The translations under genes were made by a program, and so were the position numbers. Source: Bacillota bacterium (lineage in GTDB: Bacteria > Bacillota > Bacilli > Lactobacillales > Aerococcaceae). From it: DNA of 20,016 bases. Below the pieces are notes generated by a model. The model searched no databases, was not told the origin of the DNA, and saw only the letters and a program-made list of their open reading frames with translations. Where the stretch lies: NCBI GenBank assembly GCA_023442905.1, contig JAEZWY010000188.1, positions 1 to 20,016 of the forward strand, read 5' to 3'. Position 1 is the stretch's first letter; each line of letters begins with the position of its first letter. Shown in pieces: positions 6,533-13,204 of this stretch.

Positions 6533-7732
6533 TTAGGGTTTTAAATTCACTAACTCTTCATAAGTCACTGGCTTCTCTTCATAACCATCCACTTTAAAGC
6601 CATTTAAATTCAAGAATTCTTTCATGAAGGTATCCCAAGCTGTGAAATCTGTATTGAAGTTATCTTGGTTGATTTGTTCAATTAAAACCTTGGCTTCAGC
6701 TTGTACTTCTGGATCTAATTCCCATGAGTCCGGACGCAAACGGCCCTCGTCATCATACTCTGGCTTATCACCAAACAACATGTCACGGAAAATCCGGTCA
6801 ATATGCATAATTGGCGTTTCATGTTGGCCGCGTGTTTCCATTATCTTATACAATCCCAGACAATAAACTGGGAAGAATGGGATCACAGATGAAGCTTTAG
6901 TTGTTACAGCGGTTGCCACAACGACTGTTGCTTTCCCATTGATATCTTTTAAGTCTTCATTGATTAAAGCGGCAGCCTTGTCACAGTCCGCTTTAGCACG
7001 GCCTAAGGTTCCCTTATTATAGTATGACTCGTTTAATTCAGCCCCCAAATAAGAATAAACGACAGTCTCAACGCCTTCAGCTAGCACATCTGCTTCCTGT
7101 AAGGCATTCATCCACATCCGCCAGTCTTCACCACCCATAACCTTTACGGTATCCTCAATCTCGGCTTCTGAGGCCGGTTCAAGCACTTGTTCATAGAAGG
7201 TTTCCTTTTGTAGGTTGACGTTTGGTCCCACAACTTCTTGGCCGATTGATTTGATCACTGAATTGTAAGTTTCCCCTGTATTTGGGTCTGTACGACGGCC
7301 TGAAGCCAATGAATAGACCACAAAGTCCACTTTTCCGCCGAATTCATTCTTGATGAAGTCAATCACTTGATCCTTCGCTTCGTTAGAGAAGGCATCTGCC
7401 ATAATATTTTTCGCGATTAGCCCCTCAGCCTCTGCTGCTTGCCGGAAAAAGATATTGTTATACCAGCCTGGCTTACCAAGGTTTTTCTCAGATCGTGGTC
7501 CCCCACCGTGGGAAACTGAAATCGTATCTGCCCCCGCACCAAAAGCTAGGTTAATCCGACTAGCCAATCCATAAGAAGATGAGCCCCCTAATACCAAAAC
7601 TTTCTTCGGCCCTTCAAAGGCCCCTTGGTCTTTAACATATTGAATTTGATTGTTTACTTCTTGCTTCAACCCCATCGGATTCACACCAACAAGGACATTT
7701 CCACGCATTTTTGCCTTAAATTCTAAAGTCAT
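6533..7732 (-). CDS. fabV: FabV-type trans-2-enoyl-ACP/CoA reductase
   Basis: NADH-dependent enoyl reductase of the FabV/TER family, which reduces the trans-2-enoyl intermediate in the last step of a fatty-acid elongation round. The 399-residue length is exactly that of the family. The cofactor-binding loop is VLVLGGSSSYGLASR (about 45-59). SVSHGGGPRSEK (about 72-83) is characteristic, and the catalytic Tyr-X8-Lys is Tyr238-Lys247 in YYNKGTLGRAK. The ATG follows AGGAG (7739-7743). It has its own promoter and terminator and no other fab gene beside it. FabI or FabK is the usual enoyl reductase of Lactobacillales, so this is probably an extra isozyme, and FabV enzymes are known to be insensitive to triclosan. 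A crotonyl-CoA reductase role cannot be excluded. Confidence 0.93.
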   Translation of the reverse strand: MTLEFKAKMRGNVLVGVNPMGLKQEVNNQIQYVKDQGAFEGPKKVLVLGGSSSYGLASRINLAFGAGADTISVSHGGGPRSEKNLGKPGWYNNIFFRQAAEAEGLIAKNIMADAFSNEAKDQVIDFIKNEFGGKVDFVVYSLASGRRTDPNTGETYNSVIKSIGQEVVGPNVNLQKETFYEQVLEPASEAEIEDTVKVMGGEDWRMWMNALQEADVLAEGVETVVYSYLGAELNESYYNKGTLGRAKADCDKAAALINEDLKDINGKATVVVATAVTTKASSVIPFFPVYCLGLYKIMETRGQHETPIMHIDRIFRDMLFGDKPEYDDEGRLRPDSWELDPEVQAEAKVLIEQINQDNFNTDFTAWDTFMKEFLNLNGFKVDGYEEKPVTYEELVNLKP

Positions 7733-7824
7733 ATAAGTCTCCTAATATTTACTAATTTCTAAATTTTTTGATAATTCACTTTTTAATTATATAGTTAAGG
7801 AAACTAGTAGTAAAGTTTTACATG

Positions 7825-7853
7825 ATTATATCAAAAATCAAAGCTTTAGTGAA
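7825..7853 (-). promoter_or_regulatory. Promoter of fabV
   Basis: On the minus strand TTCACT (7848-7853) and a perfect TATAAT (7825-7830) with a 17-base spacer. The resulting leader of about 85 bases is very AT-rich and contains an imperfect TTTTTTGATAATTCACTTTT dyad (plus strand, about 7764-7783). Confidence 0.65.
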
Positions 7854-7867
7854 AATTTTTTTGAAAG

Positions 7868-7899
7868 CAAAAAGGACTGCGGTTTTACCCCGCAATCCT
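7868..7899 (-). terminator. Terminator after aroD
   Basis: Minus-strand stem AGGATTGCGG/CCGCAGTCCT (10 bp, one G-U pair) with a 7-base loop, followed by TTTTT. It closes the ecfA1-ecfA2-ecfT-truA-aroD unit about 65 bases after the aroD stop and isolates fabV. Confidence 0.88.
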
Positions 7900-7964
7900 C
7901 TCTTGTCATATACGTATTTTCGTTACTTAATGGCCGTTTTTCAACCCTAGAAACAAATTATAAC

Positions 7965-8747
7965 CTAGAAATCGTCATCATCCAGGTCATCTACACGTAA
8001 ATTCAACAAGTTCATGCATTCTTCCACATCTTCAACGTCCATTTGCCCAGGAGCAGACGACATACCTTCTATAGTGGCAAAGCTAGCCGTTGATTTGAAG
8101 ATTTCCCCGGCAATTCGGGTAATCTTACCTAAACGGCCCATCGACATGGTAATCAAGGGTTGGTCGATTAATGTGGACGCTTGGTGGGTCGCGTTCATCA
8201 AAGCCAATACCTCCGCTTCATCGTGGGGCATGACGGCCATTTTCACAATATCCGCCTCTGACTGACCCATCTTTTGTAGGCGCTTGACTATATCATTTTC
8301 CAAAGGGGTTTTCACAAAATCATGGTAGGAAACGATGACTTTGACTTGGTGTTTGTGGGCGTAAGGAATCAGGTTGTCTAAGATGTCCTGGCCTCGCTCA
8401 AACTCGATATCAATAGCGTCGACAGCCTTGGCTTGGATTAAATACCGGTACATTTCAACATACTGGCTCTTACCAATAGCTGACTCCCCACCCTCGCTCA
8501 AGGTTCTAAAGGTGGCAAGTAAGGGTTTTTGAATAGAGGTTTTCACCCGTTTACTCAATTCAACCAACTCTTCCAGCTCGTCGAAATCGTCAAAGTAATC
8601 AATCCGCCATTCCACCATATCGCCTGGTTGACGGCGGTAGAAATTGGCACAGTTAATAATATCTACCGCATTATCCTCGGCTAAGGGAATAATAATTTTT
8701 GGTCTATCCTCCCCGAACTTCAAGGAAGCAATTTTTACACTCTTCAT
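7965..8747 (-). CDS. aroD: Type I 3-dehydroquinate dehydratase
   Basis: Shikimate-pathway enzyme that dehydrates 3-dehydroquinate to 3-dehydroshikimate through a lysine Schiff base. The 260-residue product aligns closely with the class I family: VEWRIDYFDD (about 45-54), the catalytic general base His142 in VSYHDF, the Schiff-base Lys169 in DIVKMAVMP, TMSMGRLGKITR (about 200-211) and SSAPGQ near the C-terminus. AAGGAGT precedes the ATG. The protein ends in an acidic tail, DDLDDDDF, resembling the end of TruA encoded just upstream. It lies 155 bases behind truA across a strong inverted repeat, so expression may be partly uncoupled. No other shikimate gene is present here. Confidence 0.95.
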   Translation of the reverse strand: MKSVKIASLKFGEDRPKIIIPLAEDNAVDIINCANFYRRQPGDMVEWRIDYFDDFDELEELVELSKRVKTSIQKPLLATFRTLSEGGESAIGKSQYVEMYRYLIQAKAVDAIDIEFERGQDILDNLIPYAHKHQVKVIVSYHDFVKTPLENDIVKRLQKMGQSEADIVKMAVMPHDEAEVLALMNATHQASTLIDQPLITMSMGRLGKITRIAGEIFKSTASFATIEGMSSAPGQMDVEDVEECMNLLNLRVDDLDDDDF

Positions 8748-8769
8748 GTTGGACTCCTTCTGACATCAA

Positions 8770-8824
8770 GGCAAAATAAACAACTCGATACAATTTGATA
8801 TGTATATTGTATCGAGTTTTTGCC
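8770..8824. repeat. Long inverted repeat between truA and aroD
   Basis: A perfect 13-bp inverted repeat, AACTCGATACAAT (8782-8794) and ATTGTATCGAGTT (8806-8818), around an 11-base loop. It is extended by outer arms GGCAAA (8770-8775) and TTTGCC (8819-8824). In the minus-strand transcript the hairpin is followed by GTTTATTTTG, an imperfect T tract, so it may be a partial terminator or attenuator reducing aroD expression, or an RNA processing site. A clean T5 tract on the plus strand has no plus gene to serve. Confidence 0.8.
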
Positions 8825-8902
8825 TTTTAAGCTATATAAAATTTGTGACCAAAGATTAAAGAACTTATTCTTCATTCATATCATCAAATTTGTCGACCAT
8901 TC

Positions 8903-9760
8903 CTAAAAGTCTTCATCTGAATTTGTATCTAAGCTTATACTTGCATCCACAGGAGTACTTAAACCAACTTTATAGTCGCTATATGCCTGCGAAACCTGCC
9001 GGCGACCCTCTAGCCCTAGGTAATAAACCTCCGCTAAATACAAGCCATGTGCGGCTGCTGTGGGTCCTGCTTCATTCCGGTCTTCGGCTGCGATCAACCG
9101 TTTCATCTCGTCAACTGGTCTTAACCCGTCCCCAATTTGAAGCGTTGTGCCCACCAAAATCCGGACCATATTGTACAAGAACCCTGACCCTTCAAAGACA
9201 AAGGTCAAGGTTTCTGCATCCGGGTCAGCCGTCACTTCGGCCCGGTAAATTTCTCGGACAAAGTTGGTTTTATCCGTTTTAGTCGAACAGAAGGACTTAA
9301 AATCATGAACGCCGATAATGTCCTTTAAGGCCTCCTGCATGCGCTTAATATCCGTCCGGTAGGGATGGTGGTACATATACTGTCTAGTAAATGGTGACGG
9401 AAACTTGGACGTATCTACCTTGTAAATATACTTCTTACCGTTAGTATGAAACCGGGCGTGGAAATCATCTTCCACCCGTTCAACCTTAGTGATTCGAATA
9501 GCATCATCAAGGATTGAATTCATTGCCCTTAAGACCGCTTCCTCACCAATTTCCGCTGGATAGTCAAAATGAATGACTTGGCCAAGGGCATGAACACCTG
9601 AATCGGTCCGGCCTGACCCAACAACAGGAATCGTCTGTCCTTTTGACATGAGCTTTAAGGCTTTTTCAAGGGCTTCTTGTACAGTGTGGCCATTTGGTTG
9701 CACTTGGAAGCCGACAAAGGGTGTTCCGTCGTATTGCAAGGTTACTTTAAATCTAGGCAA
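8903..9760 (-). CDS. truA: tRNA pseudouridine synthase A
   Basis: Makes pseudouridine at positions 38-40 of the tRNA anticodon arm. The N-terminal block FKVTLQYDGTPFVGFQVQPN and the catalytic motif VGSGRTDSGVHALGQ with nucleophile Asp53 are present. The start codon is TTG: AAGGAGG lies seven bases ahead of it and no ATG or GTG competes. Length is 285 residues, about 30 more than most Firmicutes TruA proteins; the extra part is a polar C-terminal tail ending SDEDF. It follows ecfT by 24 bases, the conserved order ecfA1-ecfA2-ecfT-truA, but rplM, normally next, is 8 kb away. Confidence 0.95.
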   Translation of the reverse strand: MPRFKVTLQYDGTPFVGFQVQPNGHTVQEALEKALKLMSKGQTIPVVGSGRTDSGVHALGQVIHFDYPAEIGEEAVLRAMNSILDDAIRITKVERVEDDFHARFHTNGKKYIYKVDTSKFPSPFTRQYMYHHPYRTDIKRMQEALKDIIGVHDFKSFCSTKTDKTNFVREIYRAEVTADPDAETLTFVFEGSGFLYNMVRILVGTTLQIGDGLRPVDEMKRLIAAEDRNEAGPTAAAHGLYLAEVYYLGLEGRRQVSQAYSDYKVGLSTPVDASISLDTNSDEDF

Positions 9761-9784
9761 AATGCGCCCTCCTTCTACTAGTGG

Positions 9785-10573
9785 CTATAAGATAATCATG
9801 ACAACGGTCAAAACCGCAAGACAGATACTGGCAAGGGTATCTAGTTTGCCCCAATGCAATTGACGGTACTTGGTCCGGCCTTCACCACCCTTGTAACCAC
9901 GCGCTTCCATGGCAGTGGCTAGGTCGTAAGCACGGTTAAAGGCAGAAATAAACAAGGGAATTAGGACTGGAATAAAGGCTTTTACCCGCTCAAGGATATT
10001 CCCTTCTGAAAAGTCTACACCACGTGCCCGCTGTGCATTCATGATCTTATCTGCCTCTTCTAGTAGGGTCGGGACAAATCGCAAGGCAATCGATAACATT
10101 AAGGCAATCTCATGGACTGGCAAAATGTTACGAACAGTCTTCAGCAAGGCTTCCATGGCATCGGTAATAGCTAAGGGTTGAGTAGTCAAAGTCAAAATCG
10201 TCGATAGGAAAATAATCAATAGGAAGCGGACAAAAATATAGGCCGCATTGGATAAACCACCAGTTGTTAAGGCTAGTGGACCAAATGACCACAAGACGTC
10301 CCCGGTATGCGTAAAGAGGATTTGTAGGGCTACCGTAAAAATGATAATAGCAATCATGGGTTTTAAACCACGTAAAAATATCCCTAAAGAAATCCCAGTT
10401 AAAAAGACCAAACTCGTAACCACTGCAATCATGATTAAGTTCGTTGTTAAATTGGTTGCTGCAAAGACTAATAACATCATGACAATTAAACCAACTAGTT
10501 TTACACGAGGATCTAACTTGTGCATTAAGGAATTACCGGGAATATACCGGCCAATAATCAATTTATCTTTCAT
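9785..10573 (-). CDS. ecfT: ECF transporter transmembrane component EcfT
   Basis: Integral membrane scaffold of the energy-coupling factor transporter, which links the two ATPases to interchangeable vitamin-binding S components. The 262-residue protein has several hydrophobic segments (for example LVGLIVMMLLVFAAT, ILFTHTGDVLW, FLLIIFLSTILTL and a C-terminal SICLAVLTVVMIIL). Both Ala-Arg-Gly coupling motifs that contact the ATPases are present: QRARG (about 181-185) and AMEARGY (about 221-227). GGAAGGAG precedes the ATG. The start lies three bases beyond the ecfA2 stop, so the genes are translationally coupled. Expression should follow the upstream FMN riboswitch. Confidence 0.95.
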   Translation of the reverse strand: MKDKLIIGRYIPGNSLMHKLDPRVKLVGLIVMMLLVFAATNLTTNLIMIAVVTSLVFLTGISLGIFLRGLKPMIAIIIFTVALQILFTHTGDVLWSFGPLALTTGGLSNAAYIFVRFLLIIFLSTILTLTTQPLAITDAMEALLKTVRNILPVHEIALMLSIALRFVPTLLEEADKIMNAQRARGVDFSEGNILERVKAFIPVLIPLFISAFNRAYDLATAMEARGYKGGEGRTKYRQLHWGKLDTLASICLAVLTVVMIIL

Positions 10574-10576
10574 TTA

Positions 10577-11497
10577 TTATTGGTCTCCTTCCTTAGTGTT
10601 GGCAGCCGAATTGACGCTTGTTGGTAAATCTAATTGGGCTACAATCAAATCAGCCAAAGCATCGACAGTTAAGGGGACTTCTATCTCATTGTCCCAAAGT
10701 GAACGTTGTAATTTATTTTGTAAGTCGAAAGCAAAGTCAGCTGCATCCGGCAAAGCCAATTGGTGGCTGGCTAACCAATCAGGGTCTGCAAATACTTCAG
10801 CCGGTGCCCCTTCTTTCACACAAGTCCCCGCATCCATCACAATCACATGATTAGCATAAGCGGCCACATCTTCCATTTGATGGGTGACTAAAACGATTGT
10901 TAGGCCTTGGTCATGGTATAAACGGTCAAACATATTCATCATCGCAATGCGTCCTTTAGGATCTAATCCACCTGTTGGTTCATCTAAAACCAATACTTCA
11001 GGATTCATGGCAATTACCCCGGCAATCGCCACCCGACGCATTTGCCCACCAGATAACTCAAAGGGTGACCGCTCAAATAAAGTCGAGGCAATCCCAACTG
11101 CAGCTAAAGCCGCTTCAGCTTTCTCGCGGGCCGTTGCTTCATCGTCGCCAAAATTCATGGGCCCAAACATCACATCTTTAAGGACAGTTTCTTCAAATAG
11201 TTGCCCTTCAGGAAATTGGAAGACCATCCCCACTCGTTGGCGGATCTTCTTCAAGTCTTTTGGTTTAGAGTCAGCTGACACCACCGCCTCACCAATCCGT
11301 ACTTGGCCCACAGTGGGTTGTACCAAAGCGTTAAGGTGTTGGGTAATGGTCGACTTCCCTGACCCAGTATGGCCAATAATCGCCGTATATGAACCATCTG
11401 GAATTGTCACATTGATATCATGGAGAGCTTCACTAGCGAATGGTGTGCCCGCGCCATAGGTAAAGCCTACTTGTTCAAATACGATTTGCATAACCAT
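10577..11497 (-). CDS. ecfA2: ECF transporter ATPase EcfA2
   Basis: Second ATP-binding subunit of the ECF energising module. The 306-residue product has Walker A GHTGSGKST (about 42-50), Q-loop Gln94 in MVFQFPEGQLF, signature LSGGQ (148-152), Walker B VLVLDEPTGG (about 167-176) and H-loop His206 in LVTHQMED. The sequence FQFPEGQLF and the EPTGGLD form of Walker B fit EcfA2 rather than EcfA1. The chosen ATG lies 31 bases inside the end of ecfA1, with AAGGG ahead of it; Met-3 is an alternative start. Overlap with ecfA1 and the 3-base gap to ecfT indicate stoichiometric coupled translation. Confidence 0.95.
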   Translation of the reverse strand: MVMQIVFEQVGFTYGAGTPFASEALHDINVTIPDGSYTAIIGHTGSGKSTITQHLNALVQPTVGQVRIGEAVVSADSKPKDLKKIRQRVGMVFQFPEGQLFEETVLKDVMFGPMNFGDDEATAREKAEAALAAVGIASTLFERSPFELSGGQMRRVAIAGVIAMNPEVLVLDEPTGGLDPKGRIAMMNMFDRLYHDQGLTIVLVTHQMEDVAAYANHVIVMDAGTCVKEGAPAEVFADPDWLASHQLALPDAADFAFDLQNKLQRSLWDNEIEVPLTVDALADLIVAQLDLPTSVNSAANTKEGDQ

Positions 11498-12309
11498 TCA
11501 CCCAACCCTTCTTCATCAAAATACGCATCCGGTACAGCAACCCCACGTTTTGCTAGGGCACTTTTTAGTTGCTCGGAAAAAGGCACGTCCAACCCAACTT
11601 CAGTCAACTCATGACCATAAGTAAAGATATCAGCTGGCCGTCCTTCTTTAATAATTTGCCCCTCTTTAAAAACAAGCATACGGTCTGCTTCCGCCGCCTC
11701 ATTTAAATCATGGGTAATCGAAATCACAGTTAGGGCCTTATCTTGTTTGATATCCGCCACAATTGCCATCAATTCGTCCCGACCTTCAGGATCTAACATT
11801 GAAGTCGATTCATCTAAAATAATGATTTTTGGTGCCATAGCAATCACGCCCGCAATCGCAACCCGTTGCTTTTGACCACCAGATAAGGCTGCTGGTTCCT
11901 TGTCGCGGTAGTCCCACATTTTAACCCGTTTTAGGGCAGACTCCACCCTCTCATGCATCTCATCAACCGGCATACCCATATTTTCCAAGGCAAAAGCCAC
12001 ATCATCTTCTACAGTAGCGCCCACAAATTGGTTGTCTGGATTTTGAAAGACGAGTCCAACTTGGCTACGAATATCCCATAAGGTTTCCATAGATAGGACT
12101 TTTCCATCCACTTCAATTATGCCTGATTTAGCTTCTAATAGGCCTACTAATAGTTTTGAAAATGTTGATTTTCCTGACCCATTATGGCCGATAATTGCTA
12201 GCCACTCACCTTCGTAAATCGTCGTAGATAACCCATCTATAGCTAATCTCTCGTCTGATTGACTATATTGAAAAGACAAATCTTGAACTTGAATAATCGG
12301 TTTCGACAT
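11467..12309 (-). CDS. ecfA1: ECF transporter ATPase EcfA1
   Basis: First ATP-binding subunit of the ECF vitamin transporter module, forming a heterodimer with EcfA2. The 280-residue product has Walker A GHNGSGKST (about 41-49), Q-loop in VFQNPDNQF (about 88-96), signature LSGGQ (142-146), Walker B IIILDESTSMLD (about 162-173) with Ser in place of the usual Pro, typical of EcfA1, and H-loop His200 in ITHDLNEA. It is the first gene after the FMN riboswitch and its terminator. GAGGAAAC precedes the ATG. In related genomes ecfA1 follows rplQ directly; here 3.2 kb with two other genes and the riboswitch intervene. Confidence 0.95.
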   Translation of the reverse strand: MSKPIIQVQDLSFQYSQSDERLAIDGLSTTIYEGEWLAIIGHNGSGKSTFSKLLVGLLEAKSGIIEVDGKVLSMETLWDIRSQVGLVFQNPDNQFVGATVEDDVAFALENMGMPVDEMHERVESALKRVKMWDYRDKEPAALSGGQKQRVAIAGVIAMAPKIIILDESTSMLDPEGRDELMAIVADIKQDKALTVISITHDLNEAAEADRMLVFKEGQIIKEGRPADIFTYGHELTEVGLDVPFSEQLKSALAKRGVAVPDAYFDEEGLGEWLCKSYLNK

Positions 12310-12339
12310 CTTGTTTCCTCGCTCACTTTATATATTTAA

Positions 12340-12372
12340 GAAAAAACTCCTCCAACGTTACTTGGAAGAGTT
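12340..12372 (-). terminator. Riboswitch expression-platform terminator
   Basis: Minus-strand stem AACTCTTCCAA/TTGGAGGAGTT (11 bp, one G-U pair) with the 6-base loop GTAACG, followed by TTTTTT. It lies between the FMN aptamer and ecfA1, about 30 bases before the start codon. Its 5' arm contains TCTTCCA, complementary to TGGAAGA in the 3' strand of riboswitch stem P1, so aptamer folding and terminator folding are linked. Confidence 0.93.
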
Positions 12373-12432
12373 TGTTAAAGAAGAACAAGTCAGGCTAGCC
12401 CTACACCGCCAGCTTGTCTCTCCTGCTATACG

Positions 12433-12552
12433 CTTCTTCCATCCTGACTGTAACAGTCGGTACTAGAATCTCACTAGTTCAATCACCCACACACTAGTTG
12501 GTAATTCGCGGACTTTACCGCCGATCGGGACTCGCACCCTGCCCTGAAGACA
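12433..12552 (-). promoter_or_regulatory. FMN riboswitch (RFN element)
   Basis: Minus-strand RNA with nearly all of the conserved FMN aptamer core. It starts with P1 5' strand TCTTC, then AGGGCAGGGTG, AGTCCCGATCGGCGGTAAAG and TCCGCGA. It continues with a variable stem (CTAGTGTGTGGG), then GTGAGATTCTAGTACCGAC and TGTTACAGTCAGGATGGAAG, closing P1 with GAAGA. The order and spacing are those of the RFN element. FMN binding should stabilise P1, free the terminator at 12340-12372 and switch off ecfA1-ecfA2-ecfT-truA. FMN riboswitches normally precede ribU or the rib operon, so placement before the shared ECF module is unusual. A promoter lies in the 105 bases upstream, but no clear -35/-10 pair stands out. 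Confidence 0.95.
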
Positions 12553-12611
12553 TTTCATTTGTTTTTTACTTAGTTTAGTCTACTAAAATCCACCATTAAA
12601 AGCAATCATTA

Positions 12612-12634
12612 GATGTCAAGACACCTCTTGCATC
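12612..12634. repeat. Short inverted repeat overlapping a TTGACA
   Basis: GATG-T-CAAGA and TCTTG-CATC pair with one bulged base around ACACC-type loop sequence. On the minus strand the repeat contains a perfect TTGACA (12614-12619), but no good -10 box follows at 16-18 bases. It could be an operator over the riboswitch promoter or a weak osmC terminator without a T tract. Confidence 0.4.
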
Positions 12635-12657
12635 CCATTTACATATCTACTAATAAA

Positions 12658-13089
12658 TCACTCATCTTTAGCATGAACAACTATTTCAACATGCTGGTAA
12701 TCACCAATGATTTGTGATACCGGACACCGGCTTTCTGCTTCAGAAACAATCGCATCTGCTTCATTTCGAGCTAAGTCTATGTATATATCCACCTTAAAAA
12801 CGAAATAAGTAATAGATGTTTCCTGATTTAATTTATAATCTACCTGAATAGCCACTTCACTAGCTACATCTTTGATACCGTGGCGCTTTAAGGCAATTTC
12901 TATTGTCGCATTCAAGCAAGTTGCCCATGATAAGGCAATCAATTGCTCAGGGTTTGTGCCCGCTTCTTGTGGTTTCAATGGGCTTGAAGTCGCCACTCGC
13001 AACTCATTTTCCCCTTCAACCCAGGCCGTACCCTTAATTCCTTGGTCATTATGCACTCGTGTTGTATATAACAATTTATCCTCAGCCAT
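12658..13089 (-). CDS. OsmC/Ohr-family thiol peroxidase
   Basis: Cytoplasmic peroxidase of the OsmC/Ohr superfamily, which reduces organic hydroperoxides using two cysteines. The 143-residue product has the family layout: TNPEQLIALSWATCLNATIE with peroxidatic Cys58 and nearby Glu48, and ESRCPVSQ with resolving Cys122. The ending is close to an Ohr (SRCPVSQII resembles the Ohr C-terminal cysteine region), so Ohr is the more likely subtype, but OsmC/YhfA types cannot be separated by eye. GGAGGAG precedes the ATG. It is flanked by the oatA-like terminator upstream and the FMN riboswitch region downstream. A perfect TATAAT upstream suggests a separate promoter. Confidence 0.88.
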   Translation of the reverse strand: MAEDKLLYTTRVHNDQGIKGTAWVEGENELRVATSSPLKPQEAGTNPEQLIALSWATCLNATIEIALKRHGIKDVASEVAIQVDYKLNQETSITYFVFKVDIYIDLARNEADAIVSEAESRCPVSQIIGDYQHVEIVVHAKDE

Positions 13090-13133
13090 ATGCGCAACTC
13101 CTCCATCCTCTTGGTTATGCTCTAATATGGGTC

Positions 13134-13162
13134 ATTATACCCCTAATTCTCCTAGCAAAAAA
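13134..13162 (-). promoter_or_regulatory. Probable promoter of the OsmC gene
   Basis: A perfect -10 box TATAAT (minus strand, 13134-13139) lies about 45 bases ahead of the gene. At the proper distance the -35 region is only TTTTTT (13157-13162), the T tract of the preceding terminator, so the promoter may be weak or activator-dependent. Confidence 0.4.
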
Positions 13163-13194
13163 GGCAATTGCATTCAAATCTTGCAATTGCCTTT
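13157..13194 (-). terminator. Terminator of the oatA-like gene
   Basis: A perfect 13-bp stem AAAGGCAATTGCA/TGCAATTGCCTTT with a 9-base loop, followed on the minus strand by TTTTTTGC. It begins 10 bases after the stop of the acyltransferase gene. Confidence 0.92.
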
Positions 13195-13204
13195 CAATTC
13201 AATA

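Noticed and set aside
8890..9282. A 130-codon plus-strand frame
   Set aside because: Antisense to truA, low-complexity Leu/Pro/Ser composition and no family signal.
10248..10850. A 200-codon plus-strand open frame
   Set aside because: It lies antisense to ecfT and the end of ecfA2, both with full family motifs, and has no ribosome binding site or recognisable domain.
10884..11459. A 191-codon plus-strand frame
   Set aside because: Antisense to the conserved ATPase core of ecfA2; the composition is that expected from the complementary strand of a Walker-motif gene.
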